A program made the position numbers and the translations under genes. From Candidatus Altarchaeum sp. (GTDB lineage Archaea; Altiarchaeota; Altiarchaeia; Altiarchaeales; Altiarchaeaceae), in contig JAGWDQ010000096.1 of NCBI GenBank assembly GCA_018260615.1, positions 1 through 36,613 on the forward strand: a stretch of DNA of 36,613 nt, read 5' to 3'. This document shows positions 22,453-30,393 of this stretch, in pieces; the stretch's first letter is position 1, and each line of letters opens with the position of its first letter. The notes under the pieces are model-generated. The model worked only from the letters and a program-made list of their open reading frames with translations, ran no database searches and had not been told where the DNA came from.

Positions 22453-23511
22453 TTAATTATCCTTTAATTTATATATCTCTTCCGGTTTAAAAATCCCAAT
22501 TTCTGTTATGATTCCGGTTATATATTTTGCAGGAGTGACATCAAATGCGGGATTTAATGCATGCGAACCAATAGGGGCGATTCTTATATTATTTACACTA
22601 AGCACTTCATCCTCATTTCTTTCTTCAATAGGAATTTCATTGCCTGATTTAATACTAAAATCAATTGTACTGATTGGAGCAGCAACATAAAACGGAATAT
22701 TATTTTCTTTTGCTAAAACCGCTTTCTCATAAGTTCCGATTTTGTTTGCAACATCACCGTTTGCAGTTATCCTGTCCGCTCCGACGATACATAAATCAAT
22801 TTCACCTTTTTGCATAAAATAACCGGCTGCGTTATCTGCAATGATTTTATGTTCAATTTCTTCGTTTAAAAGTTCCCATGCAGTAAGTTTTGCTCCCTGG
22901 AAACGAGGTCTTGTCTCATCAACAAAAACAAAAATTTCTTTTCCTGCGTATTTCGCAATTCTCAGCGGGGAAAGTGCTGTTCCAAAATCAACACAGGCAA
23001 GTGCTCCTGCATTGCAGTGGGTTAAAATTTTTGACTTATTTTTGAGCAGTTCGTTTCCGAATTCGCCGATTTTTTTGCAGGCATTAATGGTTTCATTGGC
23101 AATTTTTTGTGATTCGGAAACAGATATTTCAACTGCATTTTCTTTGTTTTCAATAGCATCCGAGTCCTTAATTTTATTTAAAAGTCCGTCAATTACATGA
23201 AATAAATCAACAGCAGTTGGCCTCGTTGACTTCAGTGTCTCTGCTGCTTTTTTCAGATAGTCCGTAAAATTTTGTTTTGGCGCATGCATACATGCCTGAG
23301 CAATACCGAAACCCGCTGTAACGCCAATAGCCGGAGCCCCGCGAACTATCATCGTCTTTATTGCCTCTGCCGTTTCTGTGTATGTTTTTAATTCGGTAAT
23401 TTCAAATTTATCGGGCAATATTGTTTGATTAATTGCATTAATAATTCCGGATTCGGGTTCAAACCAGACACTCCTGTAATTTTCAGTTTTGTTATTGATT
23501 TTTACCTTCAT
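22453..23511 (-). CDS. mtnA: S-methyl-5-thioribose-1-phosphate isomerase
   Basis: 352-residue member of the eIF2B-alpha/MtnA family, isomerising 5-methylthioribose-1-phosphate (and in archaea probably 5-deoxyribose-1-phosphate) to the ribulose form. MtnA-type motifs are MIVRGAPAIGVTAGFGIAQA, TRPTAVDLFHVID, the catalytic cysteine in LTHCNAGALACVDFGTAL and the catalytic aspartate in VGADRITANGDVANKIGTY. The first two distinguish it from the ribose-1,5-bisphosphate isomerase branch. The aldolase gene follows directly. Confidence 0.92.
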   Translation of the reverse strand: MKVKINNKTENYRSVWFEPESGIINAINQTILPDKFEITELKTYTETAEAIKTMIVRGAPAIGVTAGFGIAQACMHAPKQNFTDYLKKAAETLKSTRPTAVDLFHVIDGLLNKIKDSDAIENKENAVEISVSESQKIANETINACKKIGEFGNELLKNKSKILTHCNAGALACVDFGTALSPLRIAKYAGKEIFVFVDETRPRFQGAKLTAWELLNEEIEHKIIADNAAGYFMQKGEIDLCIVGADRITANGDVANKIGTYEKAVLAKENNIPFYVAAPISTIDFSIKSGNEIPIEERNEDEVLSVNNIRIAPIGSHALNPAFDVTPAKYITGIITEIGIFKPEEIYKLKDN

Positions 23512-23562
23512 TTTTTTGTTTATGAAATTTTAAAAGATTAAAAATTAAAATTGGTGTAAATT

Positions 23563-24996
23563 TTATTTTTTGAATAATTCATTCACCTTCTTTTTATATT
23601 CATCTGCTTTTTCAGGATTGTTCATTTTCTCATAAGTAATTGCCATGTTTTCATAAAGAATTTTAAGATAATGTTCCTGTCCAATCTCTTTAAAAATTTT
23701 CTCTGCATTTAAATAATATTCAATTGCTTTCTTAAAGTCACCTAAACCAAAATAAACCATCCCTGAATTTGTATAACCTGCTGATTCTCCTGCTTTATTT
23801 CCAATCTCTAAAGCAATTTTTAATGCCTTTTCATAATATTCAATTGCTTTCTTAAAGTCACCTAAACCATCATAAGCAGCACCTAAATTTGTATAGCATT
23901 TTCCTTCTCCTGCTCTGTCACCAGTTTCCAAGCAAATTTTCAATGATTTCTCATGATATTCAATTGCTTTCTTAAAATCACCCAAACTATCATAAGCAAC
24001 CCCTAAATTTGTATAGCATTTTCCTTCTCCTGCTCTGTCACCAATTTCTAAAAAGATTTTTAATGATTTATCAGAATATTCAATTGCCTTCTTAAAATCA
24101 CCCAAACTATCATAAGCATTGCCTAAACCCATATAGCATCTCCCTTCTCCCGCTATGTCTCTAATTTCCAAACAAATTTTCAATGATTTCTCATAATATT
24201 CAACTGCCTTATTAGAATCACCCAAACTATCATAAGCAACACCTAAACTTCTATGACATTTTGCTTCTTGTGCTTTATTTCCCATCTCCAAAGCAATTTT
24301 CATTGCTTTTTCACAAATTTTTATTGAATTTTTAAAATTTCCAAAAATTTGCTCTATTGAAGCATTTTCTAATAACAATTCTATTTTCCTGTCTTTATAT
24401 TTTGTAATTTTCAGAAAGTCCTCATTGAGTTTTTTTCTCTTTAATAAGTCCTCTTTGTTTTCAAAATGAAATTCAACGGATGGCGTTTCTTTTTCCGCAT
24501 GGGCGATTATTCTTTCCTCGTCCTTAAATACATGAAAGCCCCCCCTATATCTCCAGAAATCAGGAGCTTTTTTTATAATATCTGATACAAATAACTCATT
24601 GCAAAATATAACGCTTGGCGCAGGATATTCATAGAAAAGTTCTCTGAAATTGTTTAATGCGTTTTCTATGTCGGCAGAAAGTTCATCGGGCATAATCCAC
24701 ACCAAAATTTTGTTTGATTTTTCTTTATCTGGTTTTTCATATCTTAATTTGTGTATAATTTTGTCTCCATCACCCTCTTTAACATAAATTTTCTCCGGGG
24801 AAAAATTTTGTTCCAGTCCCTTTATAATTTCCTCCCTGAAAACAGGAATATTTGCAACACATATAATAAGATTCCCCTCTCCTTTTGATGCAGTAAGTTC
24901 AAGATTTAAAGCGTGTATTTCATCCCCTGTTTTTCCTGCAAGATATTTTTCCATTTGTCTATCAAAGGAAATAATATTGGATTTATTTCGTGCCAT
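23563..24996 (-). CDS. TPR-repeat protein, partner of the overlapping P-loop ATPase
   Basis: 477 residues. The N-terminal domain (about 40-165) has strands LIICVANIP and KILVWIMPDEL and the motif APDFWRYRGGFHVF (144-157), which I associate from memory with N-terminal parts of bacterial STAND/TPR signalling proteins. From about 205 to 475 there are tandem 40-residue TPR units with consensus CYxxLGxAYDSLGDFKKAIE and nearly identical 120-base DNA repeats. The start overlaps the ATPase gene by 91 bases; an ATG at codon 15 (24954) would still overlap. The tight coupling implies that the two products act together; a sensor role is inference. Confidence 0.8.
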   Translation of the reverse strand: MARNKSNIISFDRQMEKYLAGKTGDEIHALNLELTASKGEGNLIICVANIPVFREEIIKGLEQNFSPEKIYVKEGDGDKIIHKLRYEKPDKEKSNKILVWIMPDELSADIENALNNFRELFYEYPAPSVIFCNELFVSDIIKKAPDFWRYRGGFHVFKDEERIIAHAEKETPSVEFHFENKEDLLKRKKLNEDFLKITKYKDRKIELLLENASIEQIFGNFKNSIKICEKAMKIALEMGNKAQEAKCHRSLGVAYDSLGDSNKAVEYYEKSLKICLEIRDIAGEGRCYMGLGNAYDSLGDFKKAIEYSDKSLKIFLEIGDRAGEGKCYTNLGVAYDSLGDFKKAIEYHEKSLKICLETGDRAGEGKCYTNLGAAYDGLGDFKKAIEYYEKALKIALEIGNKAGESAGYTNSGMVYFGLGDFKKAIEYYLNAEKIFKEIGQEHYLKILYENMAITYEKMNNPEKADEYKKKVNELFKK

Positions 24997-26195
24997 CTTT
25001 TTCCTTCTTTGTTTTCATATTCCACGATTATCAAACTGAACAGCATATCTCTGACAATTTTTTCTTCCGGGCTTTTGTCTGAAGCGTGTTTTGTTTCATG
25101 TATTTCAAGAAGTGTGGAAATGTGCTTTTGTGTTAGTGCCTTTTCATAAATTCCCCTCAAGTCAGATGCACATTCTTCAATTTCTTCTTTTTCAATTTTT
25201 GTTTTTCCTTTTACTGTGGATTTAATCAATGCATCCCTGATTACATTTACAAATTCTGATAATTTTCCTGTTGAGATGATTGCATACTCCAATGTGTTTT
25301 CATCAATAGTATCCTTTCTTTCATTAACTCTTTTATAAAAAATATTTTTGAAGAAATTTATTCCGTCATCGTCAAAAATTTCAAGATTTTTTGATTTTAC
25401 TGCTGGCTGGGGCAAAACACAAATACCATCAAACTTGTTTTGCACACTTTCAAAATATGGATCAAAAACAAGTGGAATTGGGAAAGTATAAATCACATTA
25501 CAATCAATTTGCAGCAAAAGAGAATAATTTTTATAAAAAAGATCCTCTGCCTGTTCGTATCTTGTCAGTTTATCTGTATCATCTACTACAATAAGTATTT
25601 TCTTATTACTTAAATTTTCAATAACAGCTATCAAATTATTGATTTTTCTTACTAAATCAGTAATCTTTGTTTTCAGCTCTTCTCTTACATAGTCCTTCGT
25701 CTGGGATTCAATTCCTATTTTTGCCATAAAAATTTTTGTAAATGACAAACCAGCTCCCTTCAATTCTTTTATTTCTTTTTCTTTTATATGAGTTGTTTCC
25801 CTTACAAATCTCATAAAATCATCTTTTAATTCAGTTGAAAATTCTATGTTGTTTTGCTCTCCAAGTTCGTAAATCTTCAGTCCGAGAGAAAGGAGAAAGT
25901 CCTTAATGGTAATATCATTCATGTCAAGATTTTCTTTGATAGAGTATCTGATAACTAAAAAATTTTCTTCTAATTCAGACGATAATTTATTAAGTTCTGT
26001 ACTTTTACCACTACCTCTATGTCCAATGAACAAAAATTTTCCCCTTTCTGCGTTTTCAATCTTTGTTTTCAATTCTTTCATAAGGGTGGATTTTATCGGC
26101 CTTTCAACATAAAATTTACTAAACTCCTCCGGTGTTTTTAGAGGCTCCGCTTTAAAATTCTTATAAACATTTAATAACGAATTTTCTTCAGGCAT
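24906..26195 (-). CDS. P-loop ATPase of AAA/STAND type
   Basis: 429 residues. Walker A is GHRGSGKST (58-66) and Walker B is KKILIVVDDTDK (199-209), with a following YNYSLLLQ-like helix and a predicted helical lid. The N-terminus (VYKNFKAEPLKTPEEFSKFY) precedes the ATPase as in single-polypeptide NTPase switches. A long helical region (about 115-195) is inserted between Walker A and B. The gene's 3' end overlaps the TPR gene by 91 bases in another frame. A split STAND-like NTPase whose TPR sensor is a separate protein is the best reading; the function (defence, signalling) is not shown. Confidence 0.8.
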   Translation of the reverse strand: MPEENSLLNVYKNFKAEPLKTPEEFSKFYVERPIKSTLMKELKTKIENAERGKFLFIGHRGSGKSTELNKLSSELEENFLVIRYSIKENLDMNDITIKDFLLSLGLKIYELGEQNNIEFSTELKDDFMRFVRETTHIKEKEIKELKGAGLSFTKIFMAKIGIESQTKDYVREELKTKITDLVRKINNLIAVIENLSNKKILIVVDDTDKLTRYEQAEDLFYKNYSLLLQIDCNVIYTFPIPLVFDPYFESVQNKFDGICVLPQPAVKSKNLEIFDDDGINFFKNIFYKRVNERKDTIDENTLEYAIISTGKLSEFVNVIRDALIKSTVKGKTKIEKEEIEECASDLRGIYEKALTQKHISTLLEIHETKHASDKSPEEKIVRDMLFSLIIVEYENKEGKRWHEINPILFPLIDKWKNILQEKQGMKYTL

Positions 26196-26313
26196 TTGAA
26201 TAAATTTAATTGTTAAATTGTTAATTTATTTATTATTAAAAATTATTAAAATTTTTTATTAAACTTAACTTTAATGAAATTTTATCTCGTTCTCCTATCC
26301 TTCAAAAATGTAT

Positions 26314-26823
26314 TCATACTTCATTAGAAATTTTCATTTCTCTTTCGGAAATCTTCCTTTTCGTATATTCTATCAGCCCGATTTCGGTTAAATCCTCAAA
26401 AAATTTAGGCATTTTCTTAAACTCATAAATTTTGCCGCCGTTTAAATTTTTTATTTCTCCTTTGTCAAAATCAATTTCAAGTATGTCCTCGTCTTTCGCT
26501 TCAATTTCACACTCTATAAGCCGTAACCCCAGATTTATTGAATTTCTGTAAAATATTCGTGCAAATGATTTCGCAATTATTACTTTTATTCCGTTTCCCA
26601 ATAAACATGACGGAGCATGCTCTCTGCTGCTTCCGCATCCGAAATTTTTTTCCGCAACAATGAGGTCACCTTCTTTTACTTTTTTTGCAAATTCCCGCCT
26701 TACTTTTTCAAACGAATGCTTTGCCAGCTCTGTTCTGTCGGCTGTAATTAAATATTCCGCCGGAATTATCTGGTCCGTATCTACATTATCTCCGAATTTC
26801 CATACGCTGCCTGAAATTTTCAT
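26314..26823 (-). CDS. leuD: 3-isopropylmalate/homoaconitate dehydratase small subunit
   Basis: 169-residue small (swivel-domain) subunit of the archaeal aconitase-like hydro-lyases. It has GDNVDTDQIIPAEYL near the N-terminus and the conserved substrate loop NFGCGSSREHAP, then IIAKSFARIFYRNSINLGL. The large [4Fe-4S] subunit is not in the window, so substrate specificity (isopropylmalate, citramalate or homocitrate series) cannot be decided. It is divergent from mptE by 59 bases. Confidence 0.9.
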   Translation of the reverse strand: MKISGSVWKFGDNVDTDQIIPAEYLITADRTELAKHSFEKVRREFAKKVKEGDLIVAEKNFGCGSSREHAPSCLLGNGIKVIIAKSFARIFYRNSINLGLRLIECEIEAKDEDILEIDFDKGEIKNLNGGKIYEFKKMPKFFEDLTEIGLIEYTKRKISEREMKISNEV

Positions 26824-26882
26824 TTTAAAAATATGAAGTTTAATTTAATATTATTCAATTACAATTAAAATTTAAAACTAAA

Positions 26883-27632
26883 ATGCTTTACAAAGACATC
26901 GTTCAGATTTTAAATTTAGACGAAAAAAAGGATGCGAAATCGGCAAAAATTTTGTCAAAAATATCCTGTGGGATGCAAAAGCAAATTTTGGATTTGAAAT
27001 ATGTTAAGAAAAGAATTGCCGGCAAAAATGTAATAATCTTTGGAGCGGGACCTTCATTAGTGTCTGGCATGGAACAACTGCTCAAATTAAAAAATTTTGA
27101 CTGTTTTGTTAAAATCTGTGCCGACGGCGCAGCAAAGGCATTAGTTGAGCGAAAAATTATTCCCGACTTTATTGTAAGTGATTTAGACGGGGATATTGAT
27201 GCGATAAAGGAAGCGAATGAAAAAGGAACAATTTTGATTATTCACGCTCACGGAGATAATATTGAAGCCATAAAGAGATATGTTCCGAAATTTAAAAATT
27301 TAATCCTGACGACGCAGACAAATTTAAAACTAAAAAATTTACATAATTTCGGCGGATTTACCGATGGGGACAGATGTGTGTTTTTTGCATTGAAATTTAA
27401 GCCGAAAGTTGTGGTGCTTGCGGGAATGGATTTCGGAAATAAAATCGGGGAATATTCAAAGAAAATTTCAGGAGAACGAGTGAAATTTAAATTAAAGAAA
27501 TTAAAGATTGGTAAAATTTTGATTGAAGAAAAATGCAGTCAAGCCAAAAATTTACGGGTTTATGATTTTACAAAGAACGGAAATTTAAAAATTGAAAAAA
27601 TTTCACACGGAGAAATTGAAAAAATGATATAG
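26883..27632 (+). CDS. mptE: 6-hydroxymethyl-7,8-dihydropterin pyrophosphokinase (MptE, DUF115)
   Basis: 249-residue DUF115-type kinase that makes 6-hydroxymethyl-dihydropterin diphosphate for methanopterin or folate synthesis in archaea. Motifs are IFGAGPSLVSG (about 54-64), PDFIVSDLDGDIDAI, LIIHAHGDN, LTTQTNLK, GGFTDGDRCVFFA and VVLAGMDFGNKIG. The last 30 bases overlap the end of the broken BRO gene on the other strand. A DHPS-like gene of the same pathway lies at 33.2-34.7 kb. Confidence 0.9.
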   Translation: MLYKDIVQILNLDEKKDAKSAKILSKISCGMQKQILDLKYVKKRIAGKNVIIFGAGPSLVSGMEQLLKLKNFDCFVKICADGAAKALVERKIIPDFIVSDLDGDIDAIKEANEKGTILIIHAHGDNIEAIKRYVPKFKNLILTTQTNLKLKNLHNFGGFTDGDRCVFFALKFKPKVVVLAGMDFGNKIGEYSKKISGERVKFKLKKLKIGKILIEEKCSQAKNLRVYDFTKNGNLKIEKISHGEIEKMI

Positions 27633-27952
27633 ATGAAAGAATATGTCTGAATCATACCTTATGGGTATTGACTGGATCAATCTTAAAATTGATTTCGTAT
27701 CCCCTGCATCAGTTAAATAATATTTGCCATCTGAAGACATCATTTTCAGTTGACTACAATTTGTAGCCAACTGACTTCCTTCTTGTTTTAATCTGGTTTT
27801 TAAGACACTCCAATACTTTCTGGGGTTGACGCTTTCGGTTAAGATAGCAATTACATCAATAATACTAAAAAACCATTCTTCTTTTTCTTCGTTCCATACT
27901 CTGCGAATCTGTCTGTCATTAAACAAAACAATTGAATTTTTTTATTATCCAT
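27603..27952 (-). pseudogene. Broken BRO-N/DinD-like gene
   Basis: The N-terminal BRO domain is recognisable: NDRQIRRVWNEEKEEWFFSI, IDVIAILTESVNPRKYW, TNCSQLKMMSSDGKYYLTDA and LIQSIP. The true start appears to be the ATG at 27952, eight to nine bases after a perfect AGGAGG (27961-27966). That frame reads MDNKKIQLF and then shifts because TGTTT is duplicated (27921-27930 region); removing one copy restores IQLFNDRQIRRVW. Homology stops after IQSIP, so the C-terminal part is also lost. BRO proteins are typical of phage and mobile DNA; the strong bacterial-style SD suggests transfer. Confidence 0.75.
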
Positions 27953-27960
27953 TTTATAAC

Positions 27961-27966
27961 TCCTCC
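27961..27966 (-). promoter_or_regulatory. Strong Shine-Dalgarno of the broken BRO gene
   Basis: AGGAGG on the minus strand, eight to nine bases before the ATG at 27952. It fixes the original start upstream of the frameshift. The other genes here lack so complete a match. Confidence 0.65.
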
Positions 27967-28043
27967 TTAAAAATTTGTTGTTTCCGCAATTTATTTTTAT
28001 TTATTAAGATTTAATGCACATCTTTATATTTTTACACATCTTT

Positions 28044-28520
28044 TTATATCTCCCCACTCTCCTTAAAACTATAAGGTGTATCTCCGATAATAACATGATC
28101 AAGCAGTTTTATATCTAAAAGTTTTCCTGCATCACATAGTATTTTTGTAATTTTCCTGTCATCCTCTGACGGTGTTGGATCTCCTGAAGGGTGGTTATGA
28201 ACAAGAATAATTGCGTTTGCACTTTCTTTTATTGCCGACTTAAAAACTTCACGCGGATGAACCATGGATGCATTAAGAATTCCTGTTGAAACAATTTCGT
28301 CTTTGATTATCATATTCTTGGAATCAAGATGCAAGACCATAAAATGTTCTTTATCGTTGCTTGGCAATCTCTGCGATGCGTATTCAAAAACATCATTTGC
28401 CGTTCGCACCGGAAATTTTCCTTTTTTTGCTAAATTATATTTTTTGATGAATCCGAATAATGCCTTGATTTGCTGTGTTTTTGCATCTCCCAGTCCTTTT
28501 ATCTTGTAGTAGATAGACAT
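28044..28520 (-). CDS. radC: RadC C-terminal half (JAMM/MPN+ domain)
   Basis: 158 residues. It starts with the end of the RadC helix-hairpin-helix region (KIKGLGDAKTQQIKALFGFI) and contains the whole JAMM metalloprotease-like domain: E75 in DEIVSTG, then HNHPSGDPTPSEDD with H108, H110 and D121. The N-terminal half expected of RadC is in the separate frame at 28838-29338. The ATG lies directly against the 11-bp terminal inverted repeat of the intervening segment. It may still be translated as a free JAMM domain. RadC function is poorly known, and it often occurs in mobile islands. Confidence 0.85.
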   Translation of the reverse strand: MSIYYKIKGLGDAKTQQIKALFGFIKKYNLAKKGKFPVRTANDVFEYASQRLPSNDKEHFMVLHLDSKNMIIKDEIVSTGILNASMVHPREVFKSAIKESANAIILVHNHPSGDPTPSEDDRKITKILCDAGKLLDIKLLDHVIIGDTPYSFKESGEI

Positions 28521-28849
28521 GTTGCGAAATAATTTTCAATCTATTGTTATTTTAAATTTATTTAAAATCTCCGAACAGAGTGAGGTGACAATATATTTAC
28601 AACAATTATGAATTTTTTCCCTCATTTTAAATTTATTTAAAATCTCCGAGCAACAGCGAGGTGATAAAAAAATAAATTTTAAGAGGGTTAATCTATTGTT
28701 ATATCAAAAATGCTTCAAGCATTTTTGAGTATCTCAAAAATCTTATAGATTTTTGTTATTGTAAAAACCTCGTAGGTTTTTAGAATATTAAAAATACTCC
28801 GAGTATTTTTAGTATGGTATAAAATGAAGTATATAAACTATTTCGCAAC
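28521..28849. mobile_element. Palindrome-rich segment bounded by 11-bp inverted repeats between the radC halves
   Basis: GTTGCGAAATA at 28521-28531 is the exact reverse complement of TATTTCGCAAC at 28839-28849. Inside are two family B elements (28550-28588 and 28625-28664), the second nested in a CCCTCATTTTAAA/TTTTAAGAGGG palindrome (about 28618-28688), then four consecutive hairpins (28704-28811). ATCTATTGTTAT occurs twice. No coding frame is present. The right repeat overlaps the stop of the upstream radC-N frame. MITE-like behaviour is inference. Confidence 0.65.
28704..28811. repeat. Array of four successive perfect hairpins
   Basis: Hairpins at 28704-28728, 28735-28755, 28762-28782 and 28789-28811. 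All share AAAAA and TTTTT outer arms and a core of form NCT-nnn-AGN (GCT-TCA-AGC, TCT-TAT-AGA, CCT-CGT-AGG, ACT-CCG-AGT), but the inner bases differ and always pair. Spacing between arrays is 6 bases each time. Confidence 0.88.
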
Positions 28850-29338
28850 AACTCTGATGTTTATTTTGCCGTTTTCCTTTTTAAAAATACATTCATAATT
28901 CTTGTCATCATGAGTTTCCAGGATTGCTTTCTTTTTTACTTTGTCAAGTTTAAAAGTAGCCGATTTTTCTTTATCTGATTTTTCTTTACTCTTAACAACA
29001 ATTGTTTTCTTATCTTCGCTTTTACTGATTTCTGCATTTTTTGCCCAATCTATTCCTAAATTATTCTGCAAATATTTTAGAAATTTCTCGCTGTCTTTTC
29101 CAGGAACATCATCCCAGATAAACAAATAGACCTTTTGAAATTCTCCATCAGACAAATCGCTTAAATTTTCAAGCCCATAAAATGAGATTAGACGATTACA
29201 CATATCAACAACATTTTCTCCTCTGGCTCCTGTTTGTAAAATAACTGCTAATAAATCCGCATCACTCAATGCAGATGCACCATATCTCTTTAGTCGTTCT
29301 CTCGGGCGATTCTCCTTGGGAATATCTTTGATCTTCAT
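28838..29338 (-). CDS. RadC N-terminal half fused to a WDDVPGKD-type domain
   Basis: 166 residues in two parts. Residues 1-69 are the RadC N-terminal region (KENRPRERLKRYGASALSDA, LLAVILQTGARGENVVDMCN, LENLSDLSDGEFQK). From 70 the sequence changes to YLFIWDDVPGKDSEKFLKYL, NNLGIDWAKNAEI, then a lysine-rich beta-strand region ending KKENGKINIRVVAK. I recall this second module from memory as a short domain attached to many unrelated archaeal proteins. It ends at the inverted repeat of the 28521-28849 segment, and RadC resumes in the next frame. The gene is probably a radC interrupted by an insertion. Confidence 0.75.
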   Translation of the reverse strand: MKIKDIPKENRPRERLKRYGASALSDADLLAVILQTGARGENVVDMCNRLISFYGLENLSDLSDGEFQKVYLFIWDDVPGKDSEKFLKYLQNNLGIDWAKNAEISKSEDKKTIVVKSKEKSDKEKSATFKLDKVKKKAILETHDDKNYECIFKKENGKINIRVVAK

Positions 29339-29396
29339 AATAATAAATGTTTTGCGTTTTGAAAATTTAGAGTTAATGAAAAGTATAGCAAAATTT

Positions 29397-30374
29397 TTAT
29401 TTCTTCAAAATTTCTTTCGCGGCATTCGCTATATCTTTTGCAGTCATTCCATAATATTTATAAAGTTCTTCGGAAGTTCCTGACTGTCCAAAGCAATCAT
29501 TTGTACCAATCCTTTTCATAATTGTTGGCTTCTTTTCAGCCAAAATTTCTGCAACCGCACTTCCCAAACCACCAATAATACTGTGATCTTCCGCCGTAAT
29601 AATCGCATTTGTTCTTCTTGCTTCTTCCAATATTGCACCTTCGTCAATTGGTTTTATTGAGGACATATTTGTAACACTTGCCCCAATTCCTTCGGTTTTT
29701 AAAATTTTGCCTGCTTCAATTGCTTTACTTACCATAACCCCGCATGCAATTATTGAAACATCGCTTCCATCAATATGTCTTACTGCATTCCCTAATTCAA
29801 ACTCATAGTCGTCATCAAAAATTTTCGGAACATTCTGTCTTACCAATCGGACATACATCGGCCCTTTCATTGCCCCGTCAATTTCAGCACTTTTTTCAAT
29901 AACTTTTTTTGTTTCCGTTGCATCTGCCGGAACAATTACTTTCATACCCGGAATTACCCGCATTAATGCAATATCTTCTAATGCCTGATGCGAATGCCCG
30001 TCCTCGCCCACACCCAAACCACTGTGCGTAACAACGAGCCGCACATTTAATTTATCATGAGCAATTATGTTCCTGACCTGGTCCCATGCCCGTCCGCTTC
30101 CGAAATATGCAAATGTGCTCGCAAAAACGATCTTTCCTGACATTGCCAGACCTGCTGCAACATCCATTAAATTTTGCTCGGCAACTCCCACATCAAAAAA
30201 TCTTTTCGGAAATCTTTTCTTAAATTTTATCGTCTTTGTTGATTCCGACAAATCAGCATCCAGAACGACAACATTATTGAACTTTTCCCCTAAATGGACA
30301 AGTGTGTCTCCATAAGTGCCTCTCACATCTTCCAACGTTTCCAAATTTTCCACATTCACGTGATAAAATTTCAT
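29397..30374 (-). CDS. tkt: Transketolase C-terminal section
   Basis: 325-residue pyrimidine-binding and C-terminal domains of a split archaeal transketolase, which uses thiamine diphosphate to move two-carbon units in the non-oxidative pentose phosphate pathway. Motifs include DADLSESTKTIKFKKRFPKR, DVGVAEQNLMDVAAGLA with the TPP-activating glutamate, THSGLGVGEDGHSHQALEDI and AEDHSIIGGLGSAVAE. The N-terminal half, normally adjacent, is not in the window. Rpe and cupin PGI lie close by on the same strand. Confidence 0.9.
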   Translation of the reverse strand: MKFYHVNVENLETLEDVRGTYGDTLVHLGEKFNNVVVLDADLSESTKTIKFKKRFPKRFFDVGVAEQNLMDVAAGLAMSGKIVFASTFAYFGSGRAWDQVRNIIAHDKLNVRLVVTHSGLGVGEDGHSHQALEDIALMRVIPGMKVIVPADATETKKVIEKSAEIDGAMKGPMYVRLVRQNVPKIFDDDYEFELGNAVRHIDGSDVSIIACGVMVSKAIEAGKILKTEGIGASVTNMSSIKPIDEGAILEEARRTNAIITAEDHSIIGGLGSAVAEILAEKKPTIMKRIGTNDCFGQSGTSEELYKYYGMTAKDIANAAKEILKK

Positions 30375-30393
30375 TTTAAATTTTTACATAAAT

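Noticed and set aside
22453..23511. Ribose-1,5-bisphosphate isomerase or eIF2B subunit
   Set aside because: The VRGAPAIGV, TRPTAVDLF and HCNAGALA motifs and the adjacent aldolase fit the MtnA branch.
23563..24400. Regular DNA repeats suggesting a CRISPR array
   Set aside because: The 120-base period is in frame and encodes TPR units; there are no unique spacers.
28521..28849. Possible CRISPR or riboswitch
   Set aside because: Hairpins have different sequences, no constant direct repeat and no conserved aptamer core.
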